Shown one piece after another: positions 15,228-22,812 of a stretch of DNA of 38,160 nt. The DNA is taken from contig CAJXVG010000007.1 of NCBI GenBank assembly GCA_913061495.1, forward strand, positions 1 to 38,160, given 5' to 3'. The translations under genes and the position numbers were made by a program. The stretch is from an uncultured Winogradskyella sp. (GTDB taxonomy: Bacteria; Bacteroidota; Bacteroidia; Flavobacteriales; Flavobacteriaceae). The notes beneath the pieces are model-generated. The model made no database searches and had not been told where the DNA came from. It worked only from the letters and a program-made list of their open reading frames with translations. Positions within the stretch are counted from its first letter, which is position 1; the number at the start of each line of letters is the position of its first letter.

Positions 15228-16514
15228 ATGTATCCAGAGGCACATTGTTGCGATGGTTTTACAGCACTAGGAAAAGGGTTTAACAATCGTTTAGCAGCTA
15301 TTCAACAGCAATTAACTGAAGCTATATGGAACAATAAAGAGACCTTGTCCATTAGAGCAAAGCTGCTACTTGAGGAGGGAATGGAGTTTATAGACGGGTT
15401 ATTTACCGGCTGGAGTAATCGCCGATTAGATGTCGCATACAACGCTCCAGATCATTTAGCCTTGAGTATGATGGAATTTAACCTCATTGAGTTTGCCGCT
15501 TCAAAAACTGAAGCACGGCTAGCAGCCATGAACGACCTTATCATTAACAAAGATAAATTAGAGATTAGATCGTTTGCGGATTTTAAGCGTGAAGCCGAAA
15601 AGGTAACACTCAACTTTAATAAGACCTGGTTAGAAACGGAGTACAATCTTGCCATTGCTGTTGGGCAATCTTCAGCTAACTATTTTAGGTTTATGGACCA
15701 AAAGGATTCAGTTACATCTTATGTACAGTACCAAACCATTGGAGACAGCAAAGTACGTGAAGAACATCAGTTATTGGATGGACGCGTGTTCAACCTTAAC
15801 GATAAATCAGTACAGGCACTATTCCCTCCAAACGGTTATAATTGCCGTTGCGAAATGTTACAGTACGTGGATGATCCTGGTAACAATTTAATCAGCGGTA
15901 AACAAGGCTCTGATATTTTGGGCGATGGTTTTAAGGAATCAAACTTCAACACCAATTTTGCTGCTTCTAAAAAAGTGTTTAGCGGAAAGCAATTTTACAC
16001 CAATGATGGCGAGATTCTCAACAACATAAATAAACTGGATTACGAAAGTTTTGGACAGGAGAAATATGCCGATTTTAAAACTGGATTGTCCAGGATAAAT
16101 CTAGATACATCCATAACTCCGAAAAACGTATCAGAACTCTTTAAACCTGACGGTAAGATTGGCAAAAAGAATTTTATGGGCTTTGAAGATTACCTGAAGC
16201 GAAAAATAATACTGAAGGAGACTTTATTTAAAAAACATACTTCAGCCAAGTATGTAACAGAAACGGAAAAAAGACATCAACTCTTTGCCAAGGTAAAGGA
16301 TGGTTTAATTAAACCAGATGAAGTATGGATGCATACCCATAACCAATCTAAACAGAGCTTTCAATTACGATACATTAAATATTATAATGATGAAGCTTTG
16401 ATTGTTGAAGCGGATATTGCAGGAACTGGATTGGAAATAATGACATGGTACGGCTTAAAAACCGATGAAAAAACAATAAGAAAAGGCTTATTGATAAAAA
16501 AGCGAAAAGCTTAA
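15228..16514 (+). CDS. MuF head protein with PBECR-like nuclease domain
   Basis: A 428-residue protein in two parts. Residues 1-215 are the phage Mu F / gp30 minor head domain. It ends in the classic VQYQTIGDSKVREEHQLLDG segment and PPNGYNCRCEM, with the Cys pair at 206-208. Residues about 285-428 are an added domain with KPDEVWMHTHNQ, LRYIKYYNDEALIVEADI, MTWYGLK and a terminal RKGLLIKKRKA. This resembles the phage Barnase-EndoU-ColicinE5/D-RelE-like (PBECR) nuclease domains often attached to MuF proteins. Such a domain could enter the host with the DNA or act in conflict between phages. No dedicated immunity gene is seen in the next 98 bases. Toxin activity is inferred. Confidence 0.78.
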   Translation: MYPEAHCCDGFTALGKGFNNRLAAIQQQLTEAIWNNKETLSIRAKLLLEEGMEFIDGLFTGWSNRRLDVAYNAPDHLALSMMEFNLIEFAASKTEARLAAMNDLIINKDKLEIRSFADFKREAEKVTLNFNKTWLETEYNLAIAVGQSSANYFRFMDQKDSVTSYVQYQTIGDSKVREEHQLLDGRVFNLNDKSVQALFPPNGYNCRCEMLQYVDDPGNNLISGKQGSDILGDGFKESNFNTNFAASKKVFSGKQFYTNDGEILNNINKLDYESFGQEKYADFKTGLSRINLDTSITPKNVSELFKPDGKIGKKNFMGFEDYLKRKIILKETLFKKHTSAKYVTETEKRHQLFAKVKDGLIKPDEVWMHTHNQSKQSFQLRYIKYYNDEALIVEADIAGTGLEIMTWYGLKTDEKTIRKGLLIKKRKA

Positions 16515-16612
16515 AGTAATCTCTCTGAATGAATATTACAGCTGGTGTGTCGCTTACAGTGACCAAGCTCATTAAAAGATTACCAAAAGCCTAGAGTACA
16601 AATTTACGTAAA

Positions 16613-18640
16613 ATGAGTGCAAAATCAAAATTACAGCTCATACTGGAGCTAAAAAACAAATTGTTCAACAACAAGTTAACAGCCACTAAACGCAAGTTTA
16701 AGGCTACAACTAAAGGTATGGAGAACAATGTGAGCCGACTTAAAATGAAAACGGTAAGAGGTTTTAAAGCAATGACCTCTGAAGTACCGCTTTTTGGTAG
16801 AGCGTTGTCACTTCTGGGCAATCCCTATACATTGATTGCAGCCGGACTCGTCGCCACCATAGGACTGTTTGGAACTGCAGCCCTAAGAACCAAGGAGTTT
16901 AACCATGAGTTTCTTCAGGTCAAACAGCTTAATCTCGACAAGAACATTAAACAACTCGACGCTTACAAGGGTTTAATTAGAGATAGCGCGTTTGAAACCG
17001 GTAAAAATCTCAACGAAAGCACTAAGGCCTATTATGATATTCAGTCGGCATTAGGGTTTTATGGCAAAAAAGCCGACACTGTATTTAAGCAGGTTGCAAA
17101 GTTCAGCACGGCAACAGGAGCAGAACTAAATGATTCAATAAACGCCACCAGTAAAGCTATTAAAGCTTTTGGGTTAGGTGCAAAAGATACTAAAATGTTA
17201 CTTGAGAGTAATGCTAAAACCGTACAGGTAGGTATTACCACATTTAAGGAGTTGGCTAAGGTGCAAACCGATTATGCAGGTGCCGCAGCTGGAGCAGGAC
17301 AAAAAGTAGATACGGCCAATAAACTCTTTGCCGCATTTACCTCCATAGCCAAGAGCGGAACCGAAGCAGCCACAATGACAAAAACCGCATTGATGGGATT
17401 AACACAAAGTTCTACCATAAAGGGCTTTAAATCCATTGGTGTGGAGATGTACGATATTAATGGCAAAATGCGCGATGTTGACGGTATTTTAAGAGAGGTT
17501 TCCGGCAAGTTTAAAACCATGTCACCAAAAGCTATTGACGAAATCATTAATAAAATTGGTGGTACTGAAGGTCTGCGTGCCTTGCTTACAAAAGTAAAGA
17601 CTGGAGCTGATGACATGTTTAAGACCTTTGATGCCTTTGATGCCTCACAGTTTGATTTAGACAAGGCACTTAAAAATGCCATGGGAGATGTTACCGTTTT
17701 GGGTGGTATTGTAAAAAACAGGTTCAATACCGTTATGGCCAGATTAGGTGAAAAGATTCTACCTACCGTTGCCAGAGCTTTAGAAGGTATGAACAAATTT
17801 ATTACTTGGGTCTATAACAACTTTGGATTGCTAGAAGATATTATTGAGTCCGTTGGTATTGGCTTATTGGCTGGCGTGGCATATTTAGGCTATTTTAAAA
17901 TAGCCGCCATTGCCTCTACAATTTCATCCATTGGATTATCTGGTGCTATTGGTTTGGTAAACCTTGGATTGCATGCCATGAAAGCTGCTATACTTAGCAT
18001 ACCAATTGTGGGTTGGATTATTGCAGCGGTTACGGCATTAGTATTATTATATAAAAAATGGGACTTCTTTAGAGCTTCAGTTGACGCATTGGGTGCAGTA
18101 TTCAAAAGTTTCTTTGTCAATCTATGGGATGGTTTTAAATCTGTTATAAGTGGAATAATTGATGGTTTCAAAGCTATATTTAAGATAGCAGGAGGGCTTA
18201 AAAATCTTGATTTTAGTCAAATGAAAGAAGGTGCGGCAGATTTTATGACCGCACAATCTAAAACTACAGCAGCTGTTATAAAAATGAGTGGTGTAAACCA
18301 TATAAAACAAGCCACTGCTAAAGGTTTAAATGCTTACAGCAAGGTAATGCATAAATCTAAAGGTAAAGAAGAAGACAACAACCTTCTTGGTGAAGACGCT
18401 GGAGCAAACGGAAATGGCTTAGGAACAGGAGATGGGAGTGGACTTGGTAAGCAATTGACCACTGTAACCGGAAAGGCATCTCAACCGCGAAGCATTACCG
18501 TTAATATAGATGCGCTCAACAAAGGTGGTATTAATACCCAAAATACAACGTTGGCCAACATGAACGCCGAGGATATTGAAGCTTGGTTTAATGAAGCTAT
18601 GTTACGTATCATAAGAAATGTAGAACTGAGTGGAAACTAA
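16613..18640 (+). CDS. tail tape measure protein
   Basis: A 675-residue protein with the TP901-type core. An Ala-rich helical N-terminus is followed by MLLESNAKTVQVGITTFKEL, VQTDYAGAAAGAGQKVDTAN and LMGLTQSSTIKGFKSIGVEM. Hydrophobic membrane-like segments lie near 70-90 and 420-495. The C-terminus is Gly-rich and disordered, then TVNIDALNKGG. It sets tail length and may help DNA cross the membrane. Unusually it lies on the strand opposite to sheath, tube and chaperone, about 10 kb from the chaperone. Confidence 0.85.
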   Translation: MSAKSKLQLILELKNKLFNNKLTATKRKFKATTKGMENNVSRLKMKTVRGFKAMTSEVPLFGRALSLLGNPYTLIAAGLVATIGLFGTAALRTKEFNHEFLQVKQLNLDKNIKQLDAYKGLIRDSAFETGKNLNESTKAYYDIQSALGFYGKKADTVFKQVAKFSTATGAELNDSINATSKAIKAFGLGAKDTKMLLESNAKTVQVGITTFKELAKVQTDYAGAAAGAGQKVDTANKLFAAFTSIAKSGTEAATMTKTALMGLTQSSTIKGFKSIGVEMYDINGKMRDVDGILREVSGKFKTMSPKAIDEIINKIGGTEGLRALLTKVKTGADDMFKTFDAFDASQFDLDKALKNAMGDVTVLGGIVKNRFNTVMARLGEKILPTVARALEGMNKFITWVYNNFGLLEDIIESVGIGLLAGVAYLGYFKIAAIASTISSIGLSGAIGLVNLGLHAMKAAILSIPIVGWIIAAVTALVLLYKKWDFFRASVDALGAVFKSFFVNLWDGFKSVISGIIDGFKAIFKIAGGLKNLDFSQMKEGAADFMTAQSKTTAAVIKMSGVNHIKQATAKGLNAYSKVMHKSKGKEEDNNLLGEDAGANGNGLGTGDGSGLGKQLTTVTGKASQPRSITVNIDALNKGGINTQNTTLANMNAEDIEAWFNEAMLRIIRNVELSGN

Positions 18641-19109
18641 TTTTATAAAAAAACTAGAACGTGCCGCACGCGCTATGGATAGAATTCCAAAGCGCGCTGC
18701 CGTGGTTGCCGTAAACTTTAGCAAGGAGCGTTTTGTCCGTAAAAATTGGGTGGACAAGACACGTAAACCATGGAAATCCCGGAAACGAAAAGACAGAGGC
18801 AGTTTAATGGTACATACAGGACGTTTAAAACGTTCTATCCGTGTGTTGCACGTTACCAATAATTACGTGGTAATTGGTACCAACGTTCCATACGCCAAAG
18901 CCCATAACGAAGGCGAGACCATTAAAAAGAAGGTGGTGGTAAAAGCACATAATAGACGTACGCGATCTGGTAGAAACAGCAAGGTAACAGCTCATCCACG
19001 ACAAATGAACACCCAATTACCAGAACGTAGATTTATGGGCAATAGCGCGTTATTGGCCAGACGAATTGAACGCTTAATTGAACGCGACTTAAACAATGCT
19101 TTAAAATGA
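18630..19109 (+). CDS. virion morphogenesis protein, Mu gpG-like
   Basis: A 159-residue, strongly basic protein of the gpG/tail-completion family. Visible motifs are KNWVDKTRKPWKSRKRKDRG, LMVHTGRLKRSIRVLHV, VPYAKAHNEGETIKKKV and a C-terminal PERRFMGNSALLARRIERLI. The chosen start is GTG 18630, overlapping the tape-measure stop by 11 bases; the next Met is residue 16. It probably acts at the head-tail joint. Confidence 0.77.
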   Translation: METNFIKKLERAARAMDRIPKRAAVVAVNFSKERFVRKNWVDKTRKPWKSRKRKDRGSLMVHTGRLKRSIRVLHVTNNYVVIGTNVPYAKAHNEGETIKKKVVVKAHNRRTRSGRNSKVTAHPRQMNTQLPERRFMGNSALLARRIERLIERDLNNALK

Positions 19110-19648
19110 TAGATTTCTATTTAAAATTACAGGAAAAACTCTTTAGTGCAGAAGCCAAGGCAAAATACATAGATTGCAATGTACTGCCACCAAAGTTTAT
19201 TGATTTTTACAAACAACAATACCTGTCTCAAGAGGGTTTTGAGGTAATGGTTATGCCGTCTGTACTGATGGAATATGATATTGTCTATAACAATTTAGAA
19301 AAAGAACCAGGTACCATTAACTTAACCTTTCACCTCTGCTACGAAAATGCAAGGGCAACCGGAAGTTTAAACAAAGCCGTACAGGCTAAATCCTTGGCGT
19401 TTTTGAAATTTATAAATGTAACCTATGAGTTACTGAAGGACCTGGAGAGTGAAACCGTTGGCAAGCTAAAGATCACCAGCGAGAACCAAAACAAAACCGA
19501 CAGCATTATCTATGTGCACCTGTTAACATTTGAAGGCTCATTTACAGGGCGCAATATTAGCGATAAGGATAAATACGATTATACAGAAGATGATGGTGAC
19601 CTGGAATCTACAAGCGGACTTGTGAAGCATTATGATTTTGGGGATTAA
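19106..19648 (+). CDS. putative tail terminator (gp37-like)
   Basis: A 180-residue protein overlapping the gpG-like gene by 4 bases and ending the rightward late operon at a terminator. The pattern MVMPSVLMEYDIVYNNLE, INLTFHLCYENARATG and TDSIIYVHLLTFEGSFTG resembles tail-terminator / Mu gp37-like proteins, which are about this size and have a beta-alpha-beta core. No catalytic motif is seen. The call relies on layout and general pattern. Confidence 0.55.
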   Translation: MIDFYLKLQEKLFSAEAKAKYIDCNVLPPKFIDFYKQQYLSQEGFEVMVMPSVLMEYDIVYNNLEKEPGTINLTFHLCYENARATGSLNKAVQAKSLAFLKFINVTYELLKDLESETVGKLKITSENQNKTDSIIYVHLLTFEGSFTGRNISDKDKYDYTEDDGDLESTSGLVKHYDFGD

Positions 19649-19649
19649 A

Positions 19650-19673
19650 AAAAGCCCTCAATCAAGGGCTTTT
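19650..19673. terminator. bidirectional intrinsic terminator
   Basis: The stem AAAAGCCCT (19650-19658) and AGGGCTTTT (19665-19673) with loop CAATCA lies between two converging genes, the tail-terminator gene (rightward) and the exported TPR-like protein (leftward). A- and T-runs on the two sides allow it to work in both directions. Confidence 0.85.
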
Positions 19674-19676
19674 ATA

Positions 19677-20075
19677 TTATTGATAACTTTCAAAAAGTTT
19701 TAGATCACTGCTACTAGGTTTATAATCTGGTAGCTTTTTTTTTGCTTCAGCAATAACTCTTAAAGCAGCTTTAGCAAATTCTGTGTCATTGGTTTGTCCT
19801 GGTTTTAATAATATTGTTGTGTAAGCCCAAAGCTGTGCTTCATAAACTTTAGCTGTATAAGTGTCCGTAAGTTTTTGATATTGCTGTAAATCATCTATAG
19901 CCATTTGAAGCTGACCTATAGAGTGATGATCTTTTAATAATAACTTTGCGCGCTGGTAACGTACACTGGCATCTGTTGAGTCCTTACGGATCTCTATAGT
20001 TAATTGCTCTACGGATTGACCGAAACCAATCATTGTAAATAGCAATAAAACGGTGTTTAAATAGTGTTTTTTCAT
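19677..20075 (-). CDS. small exported TPR-like protein
   Basis: A 132-residue protein with a signal peptide (MKKHYLNTVLLLFTMIGFG before Gln20). The mature part is helical with repeat-like features (ASVRYQRAKLLLKDHHSIGQ, AIDDLQQYQKL, KVYEAQLWAYTTILLK), suggesting about two TPR-type hairpins. It is last in the leftward early operon and ends at the shared terminator. An exported protein in this position is a good candidate for a lysogen-expressed accessory gene. Function unknown. Confidence 0.55.
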   Translation of the reverse strand: MKKHYLNTVLLLFTMIGFGQSVEQLTIEIRKDSTDASVRYQRAKLLLKDHHSIGQLQMAIDDLQQYQKLTDTYTAKVYEAQLWAYTTILLKPGQTNDTEFAKAALRVIAEAKKKLPDYKPSSSDLKLFESYQ

Positions 20076-20077
20076 GT

Positions 20078-20467
20078 CTAGTTATCTTTATTTTTCAAAC
20101 TGTTAATTTGATCCCTAAGTTCTGCAGCTCTCTCAAAATTTTCAGCACGTAGAGCAAACATTAAATCTACTTCTAAATTAGAAACCTCAATAACCTCATG
20201 ATAATTCATTGGCTTAACAGCTTTTATTTCCTTACCTAAAATTGTAATAGATATTTCGGGAAAATATTTATTCCATTGTTCTGGTATTAAGCTTGTATAT
20301 CGCTCTATGTCATCACCATTATAATCTTCTTTAAAGTCATCCACTGAAGACCAGAATTGAGTGCCTCCAAAAGTTTCAAATGTATTAGTTACGGTACAGA
20401 AAAATGCAAATGTTGGCTTTTCACTATAAGGATATATTTGGTCCCCTAAATCAATGAATCTTTTCAT
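20078..20467 (-). CDS. hypothetical protein with UVR-like motif
   Basis: A 129-residue cytoplasmic protein. The C-terminus (MFALRAENFERAAELRDQIN then SLK) matches the UVR helical hairpin found at the ends of UvrB and UvrC and in Clp-linked proteins, where it mediates protein contacts. The N-terminal 90 residues are not recognised. It has a 4-base overlap with the upstream gene. Partner and role are unknown. Confidence 0.6.
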   Translation of the reverse strand: MKRFIDLGDQIYPYSEKPTFAFFCTVTNTFETFGGTQFWSSVDDFKEDYNGDDIERYTSLIPEQWNKYFPEISITILGKEIKAVKPMNYHEVIEVSNLEVDLMFALRAENFERAAELRDQINSLKNKDN

Positions 20468-20733
20468 GATATTCCAAATTTATATTCTGTTTCTTCCAAA
20501 TCGTAGCTTTTTTTCACATCTAAACCGCACAATTTATTCATGCCATTATGATTAGCTTGCTGATTTCGCAACCAATACACAAATTCTGGGTGTACAAAAA
20601 TAGTATCAAACTCTATTCCTTTTTTTTTGTAATGAGAAATCATAGCTTGAATTATATTCATCATAAAATCACCAGTTCTAACACCTCTGGTGCCTTCTAC
20701 ATGTACTAAGGAAAATTTATCAAATACATTCAT
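20464..20733 (-). CDS. hypothetical protein, 89 aa
   Basis: Not recognised. The start chosen is MNVFDKFSLVHVEG at 20733. A longer frame to 20808 would overlap the SEC-C gene by 65 bases, so it is rejected. Notable segments are GVRTGDFMMNIIQAMISHYK and FDTIFVHPEFVYWLRNQQAN. No signal peptide. It lies in an accessory part of the early operon. Confidence 0.6.
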   Translation of the reverse strand: MNVFDKFSLVHVEGTRGVRTGDFMMNIIQAMISHYKKKGIEFDTIFVHPEFVYWLRNQQANHNGMNKLCGLDVKKSYDLEETEYKFGIS

Positions 20734-20743
20734 AATCTCAAAT

Positions 20744-21064
20744 TTAAGGTTTTTTATTGATACAGCATTTTTTGTACTTGGCACCAGAGCCACAAGGGCA
20801 AATGGCATTGCGTGGCACTTTGGCTGTTTTATTTATTGGTGGAAACTTTGCCCTTTGCAAAGCACTAAAAGCAGCTTTACGTGGGTCTTTTGCGTTTGTT
20901 GCCTTGGCTTTTTGGTACTGCGACACAAAGAAGTCAAAAGCGTTTTGGTCCTGTACGTTAAAGCCACGGTTTCTAAAGTTTTGCGCTGCTTTGGTGATGG
21001 TACTAATAATTTCAGTAACATCTTTTGGCGCAATCCCTAATTCAGTTAATTGTTTGGAGTTCAT
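20744..21064 (-). CDS. SEC-C zinc-motif protein
   Basis: A 106-residue protein ending in a SEC-C motif, CPCGSGAKYKKCC, with ligands Cys89, Cys91, Cys100 and Cys101 (the last usually Cys or His). The motif is known from the SecA C-terminus and many stand-alone zinc proteins. The N-terminal helices (QLTELGIAPKDVTEIISTIT, NAFDFFVSQYQKA) are not assigned. Probably an accessory phage protein. Confidence 0.7.
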   Translation of the reverse strand: MNSKQLTELGIAPKDVTEIISTITKAAQNFRNRGFNVQDQNAFDFFVSQYQKAKATNAKDPRKAAFSALQRAKFPPINKTAKVPRNAICPCGSGAKYKKCCINKKP

Positions 21065-21119
21065 TTATTCCTTTTTTGTGGCATATTTTCATTTATGCCG
21101 TTATTTTAAAATTTGCAAC

Positions 21120-21188
21120 TACCCACAACAGTTGCTATAAACAATTGCTCGTGCCTCACAACTGATTCATAGCTTGGTGTTAGGCAAC
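21120..21188 (-). repeat. attC-like structured repeat, copy A
   Basis: Read on the minus strand this 69-base element begins GTTGCCTAACACC (21188-21176) and ends GTTGTGGGTA (21129-21120). The same two end sequences bound copy B at 21451-21586 in the opposite orientation. GCCTAAC at one end fits the RYYYAAC core of integron attC sites. The other end (GTTGTGG) fits GTTRRRY poorly. Internal inverted pieces (CAGTTG/CAACTG, GCTAT/ATAGC) allow folding. It directly follows the 3' end of the DUF3850 gene. Confidence 0.55.
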
Positions 21189-21190
21189 AT

Positions 21191-21442
21191 TTAAGAAACG
21201 CAGTTGTTTATCTCGATGCTTAGTGCTACATATCCATCAGTTAAGCCTTCAAATCCGTGAAGAACATATTTTACAGTACATTCAATGAACCTGTTAGTAT
21301 ATCCGTTTTTTTCAGTCCATTCTTCAAGTCTTAACTTATCACCCGTTTGAAATCCTCTGTCATTTTTTCTAATTTCAAACTGCTTTTCAAGTTCCCAAAC
21401 TCTATTAAAGTAAGTTGGTAATGTTTTTAAATTGTGAGTCAT
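21191..21442 (-). CDS. DUF3850 (ASCH-like) protein
   Basis: An 83-residue protein matching the DUF3850 pattern from end to end: HNLKTLPTYFNRVWELEKQF, EIRKNDRGFQTGDKLRLEEW, GYTNRFIECTVKYVL and a terminal GLTDGYVALSI. The family has a PUA/ASCH-type barrel and probably binds RNA or modified nucleotides. It is common in phages and small mobile cassettes. The gene fills the space between two inverted structured repeats (copies A and B), so it may have arrived as a cassette. Confidence 0.82.
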   Translation of the reverse strand: MTHNLKTLPTYFNRVWELEKQFEIRKNDRGFQTGDKLRLEEWTEKNGYTNRFIECTVKYVLHGFEGLTDGYVALSIEINNCVS

Positions 21443-21450
21443 AATAAAAC

Positions 21451-21586
21451 GTTGCCTAACACCGCATAAAAATAATAGCGGGTTCAGGGCTTTATTTAAG
21501 GTTAATAATATTTATTTAATTCTGTTCTCATTCGATTGGTTTATGCGTTTAATCCGCTACTATTCTTATGCAAAACGTTGTGGGTA
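21451..21586 (+). repeat. attC-like structured repeat, copy B
   Basis: A 136-base non-coding element that starts GTTGCCTAACACC (21451-21463) and ends GTTGTGGGTA (21577-21586), the same ends as copy A inverted. Just inside, GCATAAAAATAATAGCGG (21464-21481) pairs with CCGCTACTATTCTTATGC (21554-21571) in 16 of 18 positions, and the other two are G-T wobbles. One strand would thus fold into a long hairpin with a 72-base head, like large attC sites. Confidence 0.6.
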
Positions 21587-21593
21587 ATTGAGA

Positions 21594-21746
21594 TTAATCT
21601 ATTTGCTTTTGTGCATCCTTCATTATTTGAACAAACATCGGTCTTGTTATCAATAATTCTACTTCAATAAGTTCTTCAGGTGAACAGGCGTTTAAAAAAC
21701 GCTCTGGTGTGACATCCAACTCAAATTGTTTTGTAATTTTTGGCAT
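21594..21746 (-). CDS. small acidic hypothetical protein, 50 aa
   Basis: An open frame of 50 residues (MPKITKQFELDVTPERFLNA, then CSPEELIEVELLITRPMFVQ). It is acidic, probably helical and protein-like in codon use, and ends TAA just before repeat copy B. Not recognised. It is too short for firm calling, but it fits the tight spacing of the operon. Confidence 0.5.
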   Translation of the reverse strand: MPKITKQFELDVTPERFLNACSPEELIEVELLITRPMFVQIMKDAQKQID

Positions 21747-21751
21747 AACTT

Positions 21752-21907
21752 TTAATTTATAAGTTCATCGATTGCATATAGGACACCAAAAAACAAGAGT
21801 ATAAAAAATGTTTTGGTGTTAATCTTTACAAACAAAATCTGTAAAATGATCATTGATATATTCAGCGTTAAATAGATGGTCAGTAAAATGGTTATTAGTG
21901 TATTCAT
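21752..21907 (-). CDS. small membrane protein, two TM segments
   Basis: A 51-residue protein with two hydrophobic segments, NTLITILLTIYLTLNISMII and about residues 33-45 (TFFILLFFGVLYA). A short basic link (VKINTK) lies between them. The ATG overlaps the upstream stop as ATGA. Size and hairpin topology would suit a pinholin-like or other small regulatory membrane protein, but it is far from the amidase and spanin genes, so a lysis role is only a guess. Confidence 0.55.
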   Translation of the reverse strand: MNTLITILLTIYLTLNISMIILQILFVKINTKTFFILLFFGVLYAIDELIN

Positions 21908-22158
21908 AGCTTCATTACTTTTTTGAGTTTTTTAATCAATTCTACATCTACATTTCTATTTCCTTCTTCTATAATTTCATAATTACAGAATTGCTCAGTA
22001 ACATCTCCATCCCTATACTCATTTATGATTTCTATAAAGGACGTTGTTGTCTTTATTTCTGCAACACGATAACTAAATCCATCACTGCACTCATCAGTTA
22101 CCATTGGCTTTAATGTAAAACCAAGAGACTCAATTTCTTTATCTGAAAGCTGCTTCAT
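21904..22158 (-). CDS. hypothetical protein, 84 aa
   Basis: Not recognised. 84 residues with beta-strand character in the middle (GFSYRVAEIKTTTSFIEIIN) and a basic C-terminal helix (LIKKLKKVMKL). Its start overlaps the upstream small gene and its stop overlaps the membrane-protein start, both by 4 bases or fewer. Cytoplasmic, no catalytic motif. Confidence 0.6.
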   Translation of the reverse strand: MKQLSDKEIESLGFTLKPMVTDECSDGFSYRVAEIKTTTSFIEIINEYRDGDVTEQFCNYEIIEEGNRNVDVELIKKLKKVMKL

Positions 22159-22331
22159 AAATTTTGGTGTTCAGGGTTAGACTTCTGTACAAATTTTGCC
22201 AGTGCTTCAATATCCTCTAAAAAAGGACTGCTAAACAAGGTTACCCAATAAGGGATAAACAGAAATTGGCGACGTTCTTGCAATAGCCATAAACAGGCAA
22301 TGTGACTGACTCTAAGATTCTTTTTTTTCAT
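22155..22331 (-). CDS. small hypothetical protein, 58 aa
   Basis: An open frame of 58 residues (MKKKNLRVSHIACLWLLQER ... SNPEHQNL). It is basic at the N-terminus with an aromatic centre (FLFIPYWVTLF). It begins 3 bases after the DUF1643 gene and its TGA overlaps the ATG of the next gene, so it is very likely translated. No family recognised. Confidence 0.55.
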   Translation of the reverse strand: MKKKNLRVSHIACLWLLQERRQFLFIPYWVTLFSSPFLEDIEALAKFVQKSNPEHQNL

Positions 22332-22333
22332 TT

Positions 22334-22810
22334 TTATAGTTTAAATGGTATTCTTTTGATATTTGCTTTTACATATAATGGATGCTTTGGGCTTCCGTTC
22401 TTATTTATCTGAAGAGCTGTTGTATTATGCATCATATCACAAACTTTTTCAGCCCTATCAATAGTTTCTTTAAAAGCTCCCCATGCGCATAAAATTTCAG
22501 CTGATTTATTACCATAGAATTTCAACCAAAACTGGTTTTCTGAAAAATCATCATCCATATTAAGTTCTTTGGGATATGGTGTTACAAAAGAGTAAAGGTT
22601 GCACATGTACACACCTCCAAAACCCCAATCTTTAGCAAAATTGATTACACGTCTAATAGTAGGGTCATTTTGATTCTCATTAGCAGTTGATGGGTTAAGA
22701 CCTATAAACATTATACATGGTTTATGTTTATCCCAAATACGCCATAAAGCATATCGATGTCTTCTATCTTTACTAAATTTTGCTCCAGTTTCCATAAACA
22801 AATCACCCAT
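22334..22810 (-). CDS. DUF1643 protein
   Basis: A 158-residue protein of the DUF1643 family, shown by YALWRIWDKHKPCIMFIGLN followed by PSTANENQNDPTIRRVINFA, CNLYSFVTPYPKEL, ILCAWGAF and the C-terminal GSPKHPLYVK. The family is common in phages, plasmids and defence or accessory islands. Its biochemical role is not settled. The start may be Met1 or Met6 (METGAKFSKD). Confidence 0.82.
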   Translation of the reverse strand: MGDLFMETGAKFSKDRRHRYALWRIWDKHKPCIMFIGLNPSTANENQNDPTIRRVINFAKDWGFGGVYMCNLYSFVTPYPKELNMDDDFSENQFWLKFYGNKSAEILCAWGAFKETIDRAEKVCDMMHNTTALQINKNGSPKHPLYVKANIKRIPFKL

Positions 22811-22812
22811 AA

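Noticed and set aside
16529-16594. 21-codon open frame (MNITAGVSLTVTKLIKRLPK) between MuF and tape measure genes, as a possible immunity peptide
   Set aside because: Too short, no overlap or spacing evidence, and no recognisable family; kept only as a remote possibility.
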